From Paenibacillus tianmuensis (lineage in GTDB: Bacteria; Bacillota; Bacilli; Paenibacillales; NBRC-103111), in assembly GCF_900100345.1 (NCBI RefSeq), contig NZ_FMTT01000004.1, forward strand, positions 1 through 64,000: DNA of 64,000 nucleotides, written 5' to 3'. Made by a program: the position numbers and the translations under genes. The notes beneath the pieces were generated by a model, which worked only from the letters and a program-made list of their open reading frames with translations, ran no database searches and was not told the DNA's origin. Position 1 is the stretch's first letter. Every line of letters begins with the position of its first letter. Shown here one piece after another: positions 19,900-29,479 of the stretch.

Positions 19900-21027
19900 C
19901 TAAATGACCGATTCCCGAACCGCGACCTTCACGCCTTTGGGGACGTGGATGGCCAGTTCCGCTCCGGCGGCGCCGTTGACTTTGATCCAGCCGAGTCCCG
20001 AGACCGAAACGTCCAGATTCGCGTTCTTCGGAATGCGGATCGGATGCTTGGTCAGCTTGGGCAGATCCTCCAGCTCTTCCCGGCTTGGCGGCGACAGAAG
20101 TACGCCCCGGTGCTCCTCGTACAGCTCGTCCGCCCGCTCCAGCTTCGTCCGGTGAGCCTCAAGCGCGTTGGAGACGTAGAACGTGAACGACTGCCGCTCG
20201 CCCTGCACGAAATCGAAGCGCGCAAAGCTGCCGAAGAAGATCGTCTGCTGGTCGTTCAACTGGAACACCAGCGGCTTGATCGGCCTGTCCGGCATGACCT
20301 TCATCAAATCTTTCTTGCTGACGAGCTCCGTCAGACGATGCTTGTACACGATGCCCGGCGTATCGATGATCGAGGCACCGTCGTCCAGCGGAATGCGCAC
20401 GAGGTCGAGCGTCGTGCCCGGATACTGCGAAACCGTCAGCTCGGCGTCCAAATCGCTGTAATCGCGAATAAGTCGGTTGATGAGCGTCGATTTGCCGACG
20501 TTCGTCGCCCCGACGACATAGATGTCGCGCCCTTTGCGGTGCAGCTCCAACGCTTCGATAACCCGCTCGAAGCCCATATTTTTTTTCGCCGAGCACAGAA
20601 CGACTTCCACGACCCGGAGTCCCGCTTCCTTCGCCTGTCTCTGCACCCAGTTCACGATCCGGTTATAGTTCGTTACTTTGGGGAGCAGATCGATTTTGTT
20701 CACGACCAGAATGACCGGATTCGTGCCGACAAACCGCGCCAGACCGGAAATCATACTGCCCTCGAAATCGAAAATATCGACAATGTTCACGACCAGCGAG
20801 TCCGTTCCCCCGACATGGGTGAGCAGCCGCAAAAAATCGTCCTGATTAAGCGTAATGCCCGAAGCTTCATTGTAATTTTTGATGCGGAAACACCGCTGGC
20901 AAATGATCGGCGTGCGCGCAAGCGCTTGAGCCGGGACATAGCCGAGCTGATCCGGCTGCTCCGTTTGGAGCGCTACGCCGCAGCCCGCGCAGTGGTTGTT
21001 TTCGGAGTGTTGATTATGGGCCGTCAT
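19900..21027 (-). CDS. yqeH: YqeH, circularly permuted ribosome-assembly GTPase
   Basis: This 375-residue GTPase is needed for 30S assembly. An N-terminal zinc finger (CAGCGVALQ...CQRCFRIKNYNE) is followed by the permuted G motifs: G4 NKIDLL first, then G1 GATNVGKSTLI and G3 DTPGI. A C-terminal RNA-binding region follows. This G4-G5-G1-G2-G3 order is diagnostic of the YqeH/YlqF class. It follows yqeG by 7 bp and precedes aroE in one operon. Confidence 0.96.
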   Translation of the reverse strand: MTAHNQHSENNHCAGCGVALQTEQPDQLGYVPAQALARTPIICQRCFRIKNYNEASGITLNQDDFLRLLTHVGGTDSLVVNIVDIFDFEGSMISGLARFVGTNPVILVVNKIDLLPKVTNYNRIVNWVQRQAKEAGLRVVEVVLCSAKKNMGFERVIEALELHRKGRDIYVVGATNVGKSTLINRLIRDYSDLDAELTVSQYPGTTLDLVRIPLDDGASIIDTPGIVYKHRLTELVSKKDLMKVMPDRPIKPLVFQLNDQQTIFFGSFARFDFVQGERQSFTFYVSNALEAHRTKLERADELYEEHRGVLLSPPSREELEDLPKLTKHPIRIPKNANLDVSVSGLGWIKVNGAAGAELAIHVPKGVKVAVRESVI

Positions 21028-21034
21028 ACGTTCC

Positions 21035-21529
21035 CTACCTTTTCATTATAGTTAATGCGGCCTTCTCGATCCTTCGGTTTACCTTCGTAAAAAAGCCCTC
21101 GTCCGCAAGAGAAATCGGCTTGACGAGGATGGTATAAAGCCCCATCCGGTTGCCTCCCAGCACGTCGGTCAGCATCTGATCCCCGATGACCACCGTCTGC
21201 TCCGCCCGCAGATTCATGATGCTCATGGCCCGCCGGAACGCGGCGCTTGTCGGCTTACGGGCGCGATAAATGAAAGGCAGGGACAGCGGCTCGGCGAACT
21301 TGGTTACCCGGTTGCGCTGGTTGTTCGACACAATGACGACCTGAAAGCCGATTTGTCCCACGACTTTCAGCCAATCCAGCAACTCCGGCGTGGCAAGAGG
21401 CGCTTTGGCTCCTACCAGCGTATTGTCCAAGTCCGTTATGATGCCGCGGTATCCCTGCTCCCATAACGCTTGAAGATCTATGTCAAATATCGTATTGACT
21501 TGTTGACGCGGAATCAGCTTTTTCAGCAA
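21035..21529 (-). CDS. yqeG: YqeG-family HAD phosphatase
   Basis: This 164-residue HAD IIIA phosphatase has motif I GIITDLDNTLVGA (about residues 29-41), motif II VIVSNNQRN and motif III TVVIGDQMLTDVLGGN. The substrate is unproven; the yeast relative is the mitochondrial PGP phosphatase Gep4. A TTG start at 21529 is favoured: GAGGTG lies 6 nt before it and the resulting N-terminus, (M)LKKLIP, matches the usual YqeG start. The longer frame from an ATG at 21550 adds seven residues that include this ribosome binding site. It heads the yqe operon. Confidence 0.9.
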   Translation of the reverse strand: MLKKLIPRQQVNTIFDIDLQALWEQGYRGIITDLDNTLVGAKAPLATPELLDWLKVVGQIGFQVVIVSNNQRNRVTKFAEPLSLPFIYRARKPTSAAFRRAMSIMNLRAEQTVVIGDQMLTDVLGGNRMGLYTILVKPISLADEGFFTKVNRRIEKAALTIMKR

Positions 21530-21567
21530 AGAATTCACCTCGAGAGACATTAGGCTGTATACGTCAA

Positions 21568-21597
21568 ACTATACCATAACTGTCCATTTTGTTGCAA
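21568..21597 (-). promoter_or_regulatory. sigma-A promoter of the yqeG operon
   Basis: TTGCAA (21597-21592), an 18-nt spacer and TATAGT (21573-21568) on the minus strand. It lies between the terminator of the transglutaminase operon and yqeG, giving a leader of about 30 nt if the TTG start is right. Confidence 0.6.
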
Positions 21598-21605
21598 AAT
21601 AGCGA

Positions 21606-21645
21606 ACAAAAAAGCAAACCGCCCTCCGCAAAGGCGCGGTCTGCC
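21606..21645 (-). terminator. intrinsic terminator of the moxR-DUF58-transglutaminase operon
   Basis: On the minus strand AGACCGC pairs with GCGGTTT, with an inner GCC/GGC pairing, followed by six T residues. It lies 15 bp after the transglutaminase stop. Confidence 0.75.
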
Positions 21646-21658
21646 GATCGTTTAACAT

Positions 21659-23881
21659 TTACAGCTGCGAACGCAAGCGTTCGACGATTTGATTCGTTTG
21701 TTTCCAGTCTTCCTCCGTGATTTCCGCTTTACCGTACTTCGCCTTCTCGAATACGTGAAGCACGGCCTCCAACTCTTCGCTCATCCCCCGGCTCTGACGG
21801 GACCAGCGGCGCACCGCTTCGCGCAGCGTCTCGTGCTCCTCGCGCACATAGCCTTTGCGCCGGAAAATGCGCAGCAGGCGTTCGCATTCCACAATGACCT
21901 TCTGCTTCAGCAGCGAAGCCCGGCGGCGGCGCGCGCGTTCCTTCAGCAGCTCGACAACCTGCAGCTTCCAGACAAGAAATGCGGCAACGGCGATCGCGGC
22001 GGCGGTAATGCTCCAAGCTGCCGCATGATGCGTTTTGACGGCAGGCTCGGCCGGCTTCGTCTCCGGCTTCGGGGCAGGCTGAGGCTCCGCCGGCGAAGCG
22101 GACGTTTCTTCCAGCAGCACGGCGCGCGGCATCGCGAAGCCTGCCGTCGGCTCGAACGGAATCCATCCGTAGCCGTCGAAATAGATCTCGACCCAGGAGT
22201 GGGCGTCAGAGTTGCGGACCGTGTAGACTCCGCCGCCGTCCGGGTCCATCAGCAGCTCGTTGGGGGCGAAACTTTGCAGCTCCGTGTGCTGAAAATCGGG
22301 CGTCCCTGACGCATAGCCTTTGACCCAGCGCGCCGGCAGCCCGATTGAGCGGGAGAGCACCACCATCGCGGTAGAATAATAATCGCAATAGCCTTCCTTG
22401 ATCTCAAATAGGAACCGGTCGACAAAATCCCGGCTTTGACCCTTGCTGACATCGGGTTTATTCGTATATGGAAAGCTCGTCCGCAAGTATTGCTCCAGCT
22501 TCTTCGCTTTGTCATACGGAGTGGCCACATCCTTCGTCAGATCCGCGGCCAGCTTGTGGACCCGCTCCGGCACGCTGCCTGGCAGCTGGACGAATTCCGC
22601 CATATCCGGTCCGAGCGGAGCAAGAAGCAGCTTCCGCAGCGCTTCTTCATTGACAACCGGCATTTGCGAGACGATCGTGTACGTTTGCGGATACGGCTGG
22701 CGCTCGCTGTAGCGGATCTCGGATTGAGGAGCCGACCACTGCAGCGGCTCGAAGCCGTTATTCACGCCGTTCAGCCCCATTACTTTCTGGATGGAGTAAG
22801 CTCCGAACAGTACGGGATACTGCTGTTCCGACATCAGCGTGACGGTTTGCTTCACCTCCACCGTCTTCGACTTGGAGCCGGCCAACCGGGCATCCGCCGG
22901 AAGCGAAGCTTCGGGCCTGATCGCGTTCCACGGACCGCGCTCGCTGTCTCTTTCCTCCCAGCCTTTGCCGGTATAGTGCGATCGCGTCTCGCCCCGCCAA
23001 TAAGCGCGGTGATCCGTTTCTATCTTCATGACCGGCGTATAGTCGAACCGGAAGCCGCCTCCCAGATTCGCATCGCTCCGGCTATAGCCCGACGAGGAAT
23101 CCATCGCCTCGCTGGGGGATACGGTGACGCCTTTGCCCGTAGTGAAGGCCATCGACTCTCCCTGGGACGCGCGCCAAGCGGTATACGGGTCGGTCAGCAT
23201 CGGTCCGACCTCGGGCATGAGCGATCCGGCGAGCACCGTCACCCCGATTAAAGAGGCGGCCGTCATGGCGATGGAAGCTGGATATTCCGCCAAATGCCGC
23301 CAAGCGGTCGGATCTTTGCGCCGCAGCTGCGCGAAATGATTGAGAATGAGCAGCAGCAGCCCGCAGCCGACGATCACGGCCACTTGCGGCCACAGATAGA
23401 TGGACGAGAACGAGTCGCGGATGCAGAGCGCAAGCAAGCTGACCACCAGCAGAATATAGACCCGCCACTTGACTTCCACCCACCAAATGACCGTCACGTA
23501 CACGACCCAGGCGCCCATGCCGAACCACAAATACGGCGTAAGCTCGTACAGATTCAAGAACAGCTTCGAGTTCAAAAAGCTGGACGCCTTCATCGGCGCG
23601 ATCACTTCAAATTGCTCGAGCACGAGCACGTTAATGACCACGACGGAGGCAAGCTGCAAAATGCCGCGAACGATCCAATGCAGCCGCGTCAAATGCTCGA
23701 ACGCAAAGATCGCCAGAAGCGTCAGCTTCACGATGACGACCGTCTCCGGAAGCCAGAAGCCGTCTTCTTTGGCAAACCAGTACACGAACTGGAGCAAAAT
23801 CAAGCCAGACAACAGCACCGACAATCGGTGCGGCCATTCGTCCCACAGCAGACGCTTAAGCCACATTCGCTGCCGCTTCAT
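21659..23881 (-). CDS. membrane transglutaminase-like protein (TgpA type)
   Basis: This is a 740-residue membrane protein. About seven N-terminal helices (residues 10-215) are followed by an extracellular region (220-600) with a transglutaminase core: KEGYCDYYSTAMVVLSRSIG (Cys nucleophile), SDAHSWVEIYFDGYGWIPF (His) and the following Asp/Glu region. A final helix lies near 620-640 and a cytoplasmic DUF4129-like tail completes it. The start is fixed by a 4-bp ATGA overlap with the DUF58 gene. The MoxR-DUF58-transglutaminase arrangement is widespread; its substrates are not known. Confidence 0.9.
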   Translation of the reverse strand: MKRQRMWLKRLLWDEWPHRLSVLLSGLILLQFVYWFAKEDGFWLPETVVIVKLTLLAIFAFEHLTRLHWIVRGILQLASVVVINVLVLEQFEVIAPMKASSFLNSKLFLNLYELTPYLWFGMGAWVVYVTVIWWVEVKWRVYILLVVSLLALCIRDSFSSIYLWPQVAVIVGCGLLLLILNHFAQLRRKDPTAWRHLAEYPASIAMTAASLIGVTVLAGSLMPEVGPMLTDPYTAWRASQGESMAFTTGKGVTVSPSEAMDSSSGYSRSDANLGGGFRFDYTPVMKIETDHRAYWRGETRSHYTGKGWEERDSERGPWNAIRPEASLPADARLAGSKSKTVEVKQTVTLMSEQQYPVLFGAYSIQKVMGLNGVNNGFEPLQWSAPQSEIRYSERQPYPQTYTIVSQMPVVNEEALRKLLLAPLGPDMAEFVQLPGSVPERVHKLAADLTKDVATPYDKAKKLEQYLRTSFPYTNKPDVSKGQSRDFVDRFLFEIKEGYCDYYSTAMVVLSRSIGLPARWVKGYASGTPDFQHTELQSFAPNELLMDPDGGGVYTVRNSDAHSWVEIYFDGYGWIPFEPTAGFAMPRAVLLEETSASPAEPQPAPKPETKPAEPAVKTHHAAAWSITAAAIAVAAFLVWKLQVVELLKERARRRRASLLKQKVIVECERLLRIFRRKGYVREEHETLREAVRRWSRQSRGMSEELEAVLHVFEKAKYGKAEITEEDWKQTNQIVERLRSQL

Positions 23882-25122
23882 CCCTTCCGACCTCCCAACA
23901 GGCCGGGCAGCTCCGACAGCTGCCTGACGGCATAGCAGGGAACGCCCCGCGCATACAAATCTTTGACCCAGGCCTCTTTGCCGCGGGCGCCGCCGATCCA
24001 AAGGTGGCAAGGATTCATCTGCTGCTGCTTCAGCCAGGCAAGCGCCTGCAGCATCGGTTCGCCGGACATCGGGCTGATCAGCGTAACGAAGCTGCCGGGC
24101 ACCAGCTGATGCACTTTGGTTTTGAGCACATGGCGAATGTCAAGGGCGCCATCGGCTTCCACATCGATGAAATGCTGCTGCGCCGCCTGATACAGCGCTT
24201 GCCCGGTCTTGGGCTCGAGATAAAAGTCGTCTGCGCCTGTGGAGACGAGCCCAAGCGCAAGCCCCCGTTCGGAACCGTATTGAAACAAGGACGCGGCTAC
24301 GGATACGGCCAATTCGAACTGATCGGGGTCCCCGTAGGCTTGCCCCACCCGATCGAGAAACAGATACGATTTGGGCAGCGATTCGCGCTCGAACTCCTTC
24401 GATTTCCAAGTGCCGGTCTTGGCGGTCGCATTCCAGTGAATGCGGGAGAGGCGGTCTCCGTAAATATATTCGCGAACCCCGTTGATCTGCGTCGTCTCCC
24501 GGACGGCCCGAGTCGTGGACGAATGGTGGCTCGTTCCTTTCATCATTTGGTTGTACTGCTGCCATTCCCGGATCTGCACCGTCTGCGGCAGCACGGCGAC
24601 GCTCTGGGGCAGCTCCAGACCGCCCTTGTGCTCGAACAAGCCGAAGACGTCCTCGGTCACGCACTCCGTCTGCCCGAACGTATAGCGCCCCCGGCGCATC
24701 GCCGGGGTCCGGTATTCCCATTCCGCGCGCCGCCGCCAGTCGGGAACGACCGTCGCTTCGAACGCCAGCTCGCGTCCGCTTTTGTGAACCAAGCGGTCCT
24801 TGATAAACAAATAAGGGATCGGCCATATACCCGGAATGTGCAGTTGAATCGTGACGCCGAGCGAGCTGCCCGCCGGCAGCAGGGAGCCATAATCGCCGCT
24901 GGACAGCGAGCGTACCCCTTGGGTCCGCTTAATGCCGCTCCACTGCCCCAGCAGCAAATACACACTCAGAACCGTCATCATCACGAACAGCATTAAAGCC
25001 AGCTTGCCGCCCTGAAACAGCAAGAAGCCGAGACTTCCGGCAAAAGCCGTCGCCACCGCCCAAAATTTGCGGCTGAACCGCGGCCTGAACGGGAGCCTGT
25101 GAACGAAGGAAGGTTTCGTCAT
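23878..25122 (-). CDS. DUF58 domain protein
   Basis: This 414-residue protein has two N-terminal membrane helices (about residues 18-60) and the DUF58 core with the conserved segment REYIYGDRLSRIHWNATAKT. DUF58 proteins form part of MoxR-associated systems and have a vWA-like fold at the C-terminus. The ATG lies 2 nt after the moxR stop; an in-frame TTG inside moxR is possible but less likely. It overlaps the transglutaminase gene by 4 bp, so the three genes are coupled. Confidence 0.9.
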   Translation of the reverse strand: MTKPSFVHRLPFRPRFSRKFWAVATAFAGSLGFLLFQGGKLALMLFVMMTVLSVYLLLGQWSGIKRTQGVRSLSSGDYGSLLPAGSSLGVTIQLHIPGIWPIPYLFIKDRLVHKSGRELAFEATVVPDWRRRAEWEYRTPAMRRGRYTFGQTECVTEDVFGLFEHKGGLELPQSVAVLPQTVQIREWQQYNQMMKGTSHHSSTTRAVRETTQINGVREYIYGDRLSRIHWNATAKTGTWKSKEFERESLPKSYLFLDRVGQAYGDPDQFELAVSVAASLFQYGSERGLALGLVSTGADDFYLEPKTGQALYQAAQQHFIDVEADGALDIRHVLKTKVHQLVPGSFVTLISPMSGEPMLQALAWLKQQQMNPCHLWIGGARGKEAWVKDLYARGVPCYAVRQLSELPGLLGGRKG

Positions 25123-25124
25123 GC

Positions 25125-26084
25125 TCACTTCTCCCAACGAACCGGCACTTTCACCTGCTGCACGACCGATTGCAGAACGGATAGCACCGTTGCCCCCTCC
25201 ATCCGGGCTTCGGCCGTCAGCAAAATCCGGTGGCCGAGCACGTACGGCACCAAAAATTTAATATCGTCCGGGATGACGTAATCGCGCTCGTGAATTAAGG
25301 CAAGCGCTTTGGAGGCTTGCACGAGCGCAAGCGTCGCCCGCGGGCTGGCGCCGAGGTAGATCGAGCCGTGCTCGCGCGTCTTGCGGGTGACGGCGACCAG
25401 ATAAGCGGCAACCGCTTCGTCGAGATGCACCTGCTTGACCTGTTTCTGGATCGCCAAAATCTGGTCGCTGTCCACGACCGGCTCCAGCTCTTCGAGCGGA
25501 TGGACGACGCTTTGCGCCAAAATCATCTTCGTTTCCGTATCCGCATCCGGGTAACCGAGACTGAACTTCATCATAAACCGGTCCAGTTGGGCTTCCGGCA
25601 AAATGTACGTGCCTTCGAAATCAATCGGATTTTGCGTTGCCAGCAGCAGGAACGGCTTCGGCAGGTCGTACGTTTCCCCGTCTACCGTCACATGGCGCTC
25701 CTCCATCGCTTCGAGCAGCGCCGATTGCGTCTTGGTCGTCGCCCGGTTAATTTCGTCCGCCAGCAAAATATGCGTCATGATCGGTCCGGGACGGAAAATA
25801 AATACCTCGTCCTTCGGATGATAGATCGAAACCCCCGTAATATCGGTAGGAAGAAGGTCGGGATTGCATTGAATACGGCGAAACTGGCCGCGGATCGATT
25901 TGGCAAGCGCTTTGATCAGCACCGTCTTGCCGGTGCCGGGCACATCCTCAAGCAGCACATGGCCTCCTGCCAGCATGGCGGTCATCAGCAGCACAATCTC
26001 GTCCGTTTTGCCGAGGATGCAGGATGCCAAGTTCGCTTGTATGCGCTTCAAGGCTTGAATATCTTCTCGTATCATCGTTTCCAT
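25125..26084 (-). CDS. MoxR-family AAA+ ATPase
   Basis: This 319-residue AAA+ chaperone-like ATPase has Walker A GGHVLLEDVPGTGKTVLIKA (about residues 41-60), Walker B HILLADEINRATTKTQSALL, sensor 1 LLLATQNPIDFEG and the C-terminal lid. MoxR proteins are thought to remodel or insert metal into partner proteins carrying DUF58/vWA domains. GGAGG lies 8 nt before the ATG. It is the first gene of the three-gene operon. Confidence 0.95.
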   Translation of the reverse strand: METMIREDIQALKRIQANLASCILGKTDEIVLLMTAMLAGGHVLLEDVPGTGKTVLIKALAKSIRGQFRRIQCNPDLLPTDITGVSIYHPKDEVFIFRPGPIMTHILLADEINRATTKTQSALLEAMEERHVTVDGETYDLPKPFLLLATQNPIDFEGTYILPEAQLDRFMMKFSLGYPDADTETKMILAQSVVHPLEELEPVVDSDQILAIQKQVKQVHLDEAVAAYLVAVTRKTREHGSIYLGASPRATLALVQASKALALIHERDYVIPDDIKFLVPYVLGHRILLTAEARMEGATVLSVLQSVVQQVKVPVRWEK

Positions 26085-26288
26085 CGTCCGGGCCTCCTCG
26101 AAATGTTATCATACAAAGTATATACGTAAGAGAGGGAAATAAAGTTGTCAAAAACGGTTCCCTATGGCAAAAGTTACTCCGATTTGCAACAAAATGTAAC
26201 AAGGAAACGCAAACATCTATTCTTTTATTGTACAGGATTCAAAAAACGGGGGATACGTGTAAAATCGATGAATTTCTTCGGCGAAATG

Positions 26289-26315
26289 CAAAAAGCCCCG
26301 GAGAGTCGCCGGGGC
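26289..26315 (-). terminator. intrinsic terminator of the spoVA operon
   Basis: On the minus strand GCCCCGG (26315-26309) pairs with CCGGGGC (26301-26295) around a 7-nt loop, followed by TTTTTG. It lies 40 bp beyond the spoVAE stop. Confidence 0.8.
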
Positions 26316-26356
26316 ACACACGGACGGATCGATCCGGGCATGATGTTAAAGTCCGC

Positions 26357-26731
26357 TCAGCCTTGCGGCCTGAACACAAGCGCCGCAAGAAACGAAAAGA
26401 TGATGGCTGCCGAGATGCCCGCGCTCGTCACCTCGAAGATGCCGGTAATAATGCCGATGACGCCGTGTAGTTTAAGCTCAGCTAACGCGCCATGAACGAG
26501 CGAATTGCCGAAGCTTGTGATCGGCACGGTCGCCCCGGCCCCGGCAAACTCGATAAACCGGTCGTACAGGCTCTTATTGCCGATCGGAATGCCGTCAACG
26601 ATCGCGCCTGCGACGACCAGCGCGCTCATCGTATGCGCCGGTGTCAGCCGCATCACGTCCATCAGCAGCTGTCCGATGACGCAGATGGCCCCGCCGACGA
26701 TAAACGCCCAAACAAACTGCATCCAATCCAT
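26357..26731 (-). CDS. spoVAE: stage V sporulation protein AE (SpoVAEb type)
   Basis: This 124-residue membrane protein has about four helices and belongs to the SpoVAC/SpoVAE family (conserved [13 protein letters not shown] and [13 protein letters not shown]). With SpoVAC and SpoVAD it takes part in dipicolinic acid movement through the spore inner membrane. It is the last gene of the cluster, 3 bp after spoVAD. Confidence 0.92.
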   Translation of the reverse strand: MDWMQFVWAFIVGGAICVIGQLLMDVMRLTPAHTMSALVVAGAIVDGIPIGNKSLYDRFIEFAGAGATVPITSFGNSLVHGALAELKLHGVIGIITGIFEVTSAGISAAIIFSFLAALVFRPQG

Positions 26732-26734
26732 AGT

Positions 26735-27748
26735 CTAACGCACCTCGCTTTCGATCGCTACCGCATGGGCGATGCAGGGAATGCTTTCTCCTTGCTGGAA
26801 GGAAAGCGGAGACAGCAGCGCTCCCGTCGCCACCACGAGCACCCGCTTCAGCTCCCCCTTTTTCAAACGCTTCAAAATATGCCCGTAGGTGACGACGGCG
26901 GAGCAGGCGCACCCGCTGCCGCCGGCCTGCACGTCCTGTTTCTCCCGGTCGAAAACCATCAGGCCGCAGTCTTTGTAGGACGTTTGATGTATCGGCACCT
27001 TGTGCTTCTCCAGCAGCTCGCACGCGATTTCGTAGCCGACTTTCGCCAAATCCCCGGTCACGATCAAATCGTAATAACCCGGCTCCCGCTGAAAATCGCG
27101 AAAATGCGCCTGCAGCGTATCGACCGCCGCCGGGGCCATCGCAGCCCCCATATTGAACGGGTCCTTGATGCCCATATCGATGACGCGGCCGATCGTCGCA
27201 CCGGTCACGACCGGTCCGGAACCGTGATTCCCCAAGACGGCGCAAGCCGCGCCCGTTACCGTATACTGCGCGGTCGGCGGCTTCTGCGAGCCGTATTCCG
27301 TCGGATAGCGGAACTGCTTTTCCGCCGTAGAATTATGGCTGCAGGTGCCGGCCATCACATGATGGCCGAAGCCGGAATCCACGATCAGCGACGCGACGGC
27401 AAGTCCCTCCATCGAAGTCGAGCAAGCGCCGAAGATGCCGAGGTACGGGATTTGCATCGTGCGGACCGCAAAGCTGTTGCTGATAATCTGGTTCAGCAGG
27501 TCACCACCGACATAGAACTGGATATGCTCTTTGGTCAAGCACGCATTTTCGATGGCCAGCTTCGCCGCTTCCTCCAGCATTTTTTTCTCGGCCTTCTCCC
27601 AGCTGTCCTGCCCGATCGTCGTATCCGCGTGCACGATATCGAATTCGTTGCCGAGCGGCCCGCTGCCCTCGTCCGGTCCGACGATCGTAGCCGTCCCCCG
27701 GATGACCGGCCGCTTCTTGAATTCCCAGCTTTGGGCTCCCTTCAGCAT
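26735..27748 (-). CDS. spoVAD: stage V sporulation protein AD
   Basis: This 337-residue thiolase-fold protein binds dipicolinic acid and is required for its uptake into the forespore. Recognisable are GTATIVGPDEGSGPLGNEFD near the N-terminus and GIFGACSTSMEGLAVAS (the thiolase-like Cys region). The C-terminal part has DCGLMVFDREKQDVQAGGSG. The ATG at 27748 lies 1 nt after the spoVAC stop; the longer open frame would run far into spoVAC. Length matches the family. Confidence 0.95.
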   Translation of the reverse strand: MLKGAQSWEFKKRPVIRGTATIVGPDEGSGPLGNEFDIVHADTTIGQDSWEKAEKKMLEEAAKLAIENACLTKEHIQFYVGGDLLNQIISNSFAVRTMQIPYLGIFGACSTSMEGLAVASLIVDSGFGHHVMAGTCSHNSTAEKQFRYPTEYGSQKPPTAQYTVTGAACAVLGNHGSGPVVTGATIGRVIDMGIKDPFNMGAAMAPAAVDTLQAHFRDFQREPGYYDLIVTGDLAKVGYEIACELLEKHKVPIHQTSYKDCGLMVFDREKQDVQAGGSGCACSAVVTYGHILKRLKKGELKRVLVVATGALLSPLSFQQGESIPCIAHAVAIESEVR

Positions 27749-27749
27749 C

Positions 27750-28229
27750 TCATTTGACCCCCAATCCAAACAGCCAGTGGATGAGCCCGATAACAAATGC
27801 GGATACCGTCCCGTAGACGATAACCGGACCCGCCAGCTTAAACATGTTGCCTCCGACGCCCAGCACGTAGCCTTCGCTTTTATGCTCCAGCGCCGCGGAG
27901 CACATCGAGTTGGCAAATCCGGTTACGGGAACGGCCGAGCCGGCCCCCGCCCATTGGGCAATTTTGTCGTATACGCCGAGGCAGGTTAGAACGACGGACA
28001 GGAAGATCATGACCGCTACCGTCGGATTCGCCGCCGTTTTATCGGTAAAACCGAACCAGTATATAAAGAATTGAGTCACGAATTGTCCGATCAGACAGAT
28101 GAACCCTCCGGCACTAAAAGCGCGAATGCAGTTTTGTAACACCGGACGCGCCGGTTCTCGCTTTTTCGCGAATTCCTGATATTCCTGCTGGGTCCAGGTC
28201 AACTTTTTCATTTTGGACTTTGTGGTCAT
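27750..28229 (-). CDS. spoVAC: stage V sporulation protein AC
   Basis: This 159-residue membrane protein has a basic N-terminus and about four helices. SpoVAC behaves as a mechanosensitive channel for dipicolinic acid release. Family marks are SAGGFICLIGQFVTQF and AGAGSAVPVTGFANSMCSAALE, which also show its relation to SpoVAE downstream. It starts 25 bp after the DUF421 gene and abuts spoVAD. Confidence 0.93.
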   Translation of the reverse strand: MTTKSKMKKLTWTQQEYQEFAKKREPARPVLQNCIRAFSAGGFICLIGQFVTQFFIYWFGFTDKTAANPTVAVMIFLSVVLTCLGVYDKIAQWAGAGSAVPVTGFANSMCSAALEHKSEGYVLGVGGNMFKLAGPVIVYGTVSAFVIGLIHWLFGLGVK

Positions 28230-28254
28230 GCTCGCTCCTCCTCCTGCATGGTTT

Positions 28255-29115
28255 TTATCGCTTCAACAGAGGCTCGGCCTGCTCCAAGATACGGTTCATT
28301 TGCTCCACGCACCTCTCGTACACGTGCTTCGCGTTCTCGTTCTTAACCGCCAGAGCATACAGCGACAAGTCCGCTTCGCACTTCTTGAGCGTTGCAAACA
28401 ACAGCGGCTTTGACACATCGTCAGGCACTAGAAGCATGTCGTCGTACAAATCGACGTGCAGCCCCCCGTATGCGTCTACTTGACCGATGAACACGTTCTC
28501 TAAGGTCACACCTATTTTTTCCAGCTCCGTCAAGAGCCATTCCCGGCTTAATCCTGCGGTGGCCAGCGGCTCGTCCATCATGTTGCCGTCGATAATGACC
28601 GCTTGCGACTCGCGTTCAGGCGCCGTTTTGATTCCGAGATGCTTCGCCGTGAGCGGTTGATTTTCTTTTTTCAGCAGCACGCTGAGATCCCCGCTCGGTT
28701 CCAGTATGGCAAATTCCACGTCGGCCACGTTAAACACGCTTTTGGTCCGCAGCTGCTCCAGCAGCTCGTCGGCGGTATAGCGTTCTTTTTTCAAATTATC
28801 CTCGAGAATTTTGCCTTCCTTGATGAACACCGTTCCTTTTCCCTCGAACCAGTCCCGCAGCCGTTTGCTTTTCAGCGTCAGCATCTCCAGCAGTAGCGGA
28901 ACCGCGAACCAGAGCAGCAAGGCGATAAAGCCGTGCATGTAGTTCGCCTCGACGTCCGTGGACATAAACCCCGCAACTTCGCCAAGGGTAATTCCCGTTA
29001 TGTATTCGAAGAAGGTCAATTGAGATATTTGTTTTTTCCCCAAAATCCGGGTCATCAAAAACAAGATCGCGATCGTCAAAAGCGCCCGAAAAAAAATGTG
29101 CATCCAATCCTGCAA
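28255..29115 (-). CDS. DUF421 (YetF-type) membrane protein
   Basis: This 286-residue protein has three N-terminal helices (about residues 8-85, with RILGKKQISQLTFFEYITGITLG) and two cytoplasmic repeats of the DUF421 domain, e.g. KRYT-like KKERYTADELLEQLR, the VADVEFAILEPSG strand and VFIGQVDAYGGLHVDLYDD. In Bacillus spores a DUF421 protein is encoded by the spoVA2mob operon with spoVAC, spoVAD and spoVAEb and affects germination and heat resistance. Here it heads the same set, 25 bp before spoVAC. Confidence 0.9.
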   Translation of the reverse strand: MQDWMHIFFRALLTIAILFLMTRILGKKQISQLTFFEYITGITLGEVAGFMSTDVEANYMHGFIALLLWFAVPLLLEMLTLKSKRLRDWFEGKGTVFIKEGKILEDNLKKERYTADELLEQLRTKSVFNVADVEFAILEPSGDLSVLLKKENQPLTAKHLGIKTAPERESQAVIIDGNMMDEPLATAGLSREWLLTELEKIGVTLENVFIGQVDAYGGLHVDLYDDMLLVPDDVSKPLLFATLKKCEADLSLYALAVKNENAKHVYERCVEQMNRILEQAEPLLKR

Positions 29116-29261
29116 CGAATTCCTCTCCTTTTCCGCACGAGCTTTAGCTTTCTTGGTGTAATTAAATTATTTGCCGAAACGGAATAGTTATGGCAGGTAG
29201 TTATTGACATTCATCAGTATTCCTTGAATCGCGCACATTATCGGTTGTGGAGGTGATAACG

Positions 29262-29468
29262 ATGACCGTAGCAAGCCAAGTGAAAACGACGCTGGCTTCG
29301 CTGAAAAGCGCGCAAGCCAGTCTGGAAACGTTCGCGCTGGGCACGCAAAATCAGGAAGCCAAGACGCTGTTCCAAAATTGCGCGCAGCAAACGCAGCAAA
29401 TCGTTGACCAAGTCAGCTCGCGTGTGCAGCAGCTCGAGAATGAGGAGCCCCAATATAAAGGGTTTTAA
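29262..29468 (+). CDS. DUF1657 small protein
   Basis: This 68-residue helical protein (TVASQVKTTLASLKSAQASLE, then KTLFQNCAQQTQQIVD and a PQYKGF tail) is a clear DUF1657 member. DUF1657 genes accompany the spoVA2-type clusters of Bacillus. GGAGG lies 8 nt before this ATG; an in-frame ATG 15 nt upstream would start inside that site. It is divergent from the DUF421-spoVA operon and has its own terminator. Confidence 0.88.
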   Translation: MTVASQVKTTLASLKSAQASLETFALGTQNQEAKTLFQNCAQQTQQIVDQVSSRVQQLENEEPQYKGF

Positions 29469-29479
29469 GGCATGGCGAA

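Noticed and set aside
29116-29261. Sigma-G promoters for the divergent DUF421-spoVA and DUF1657 genes
   Set aside because: CATAACTA- and CATTATC-like -10 elements exist, but no matching -35 occurs at 17-18 nt.
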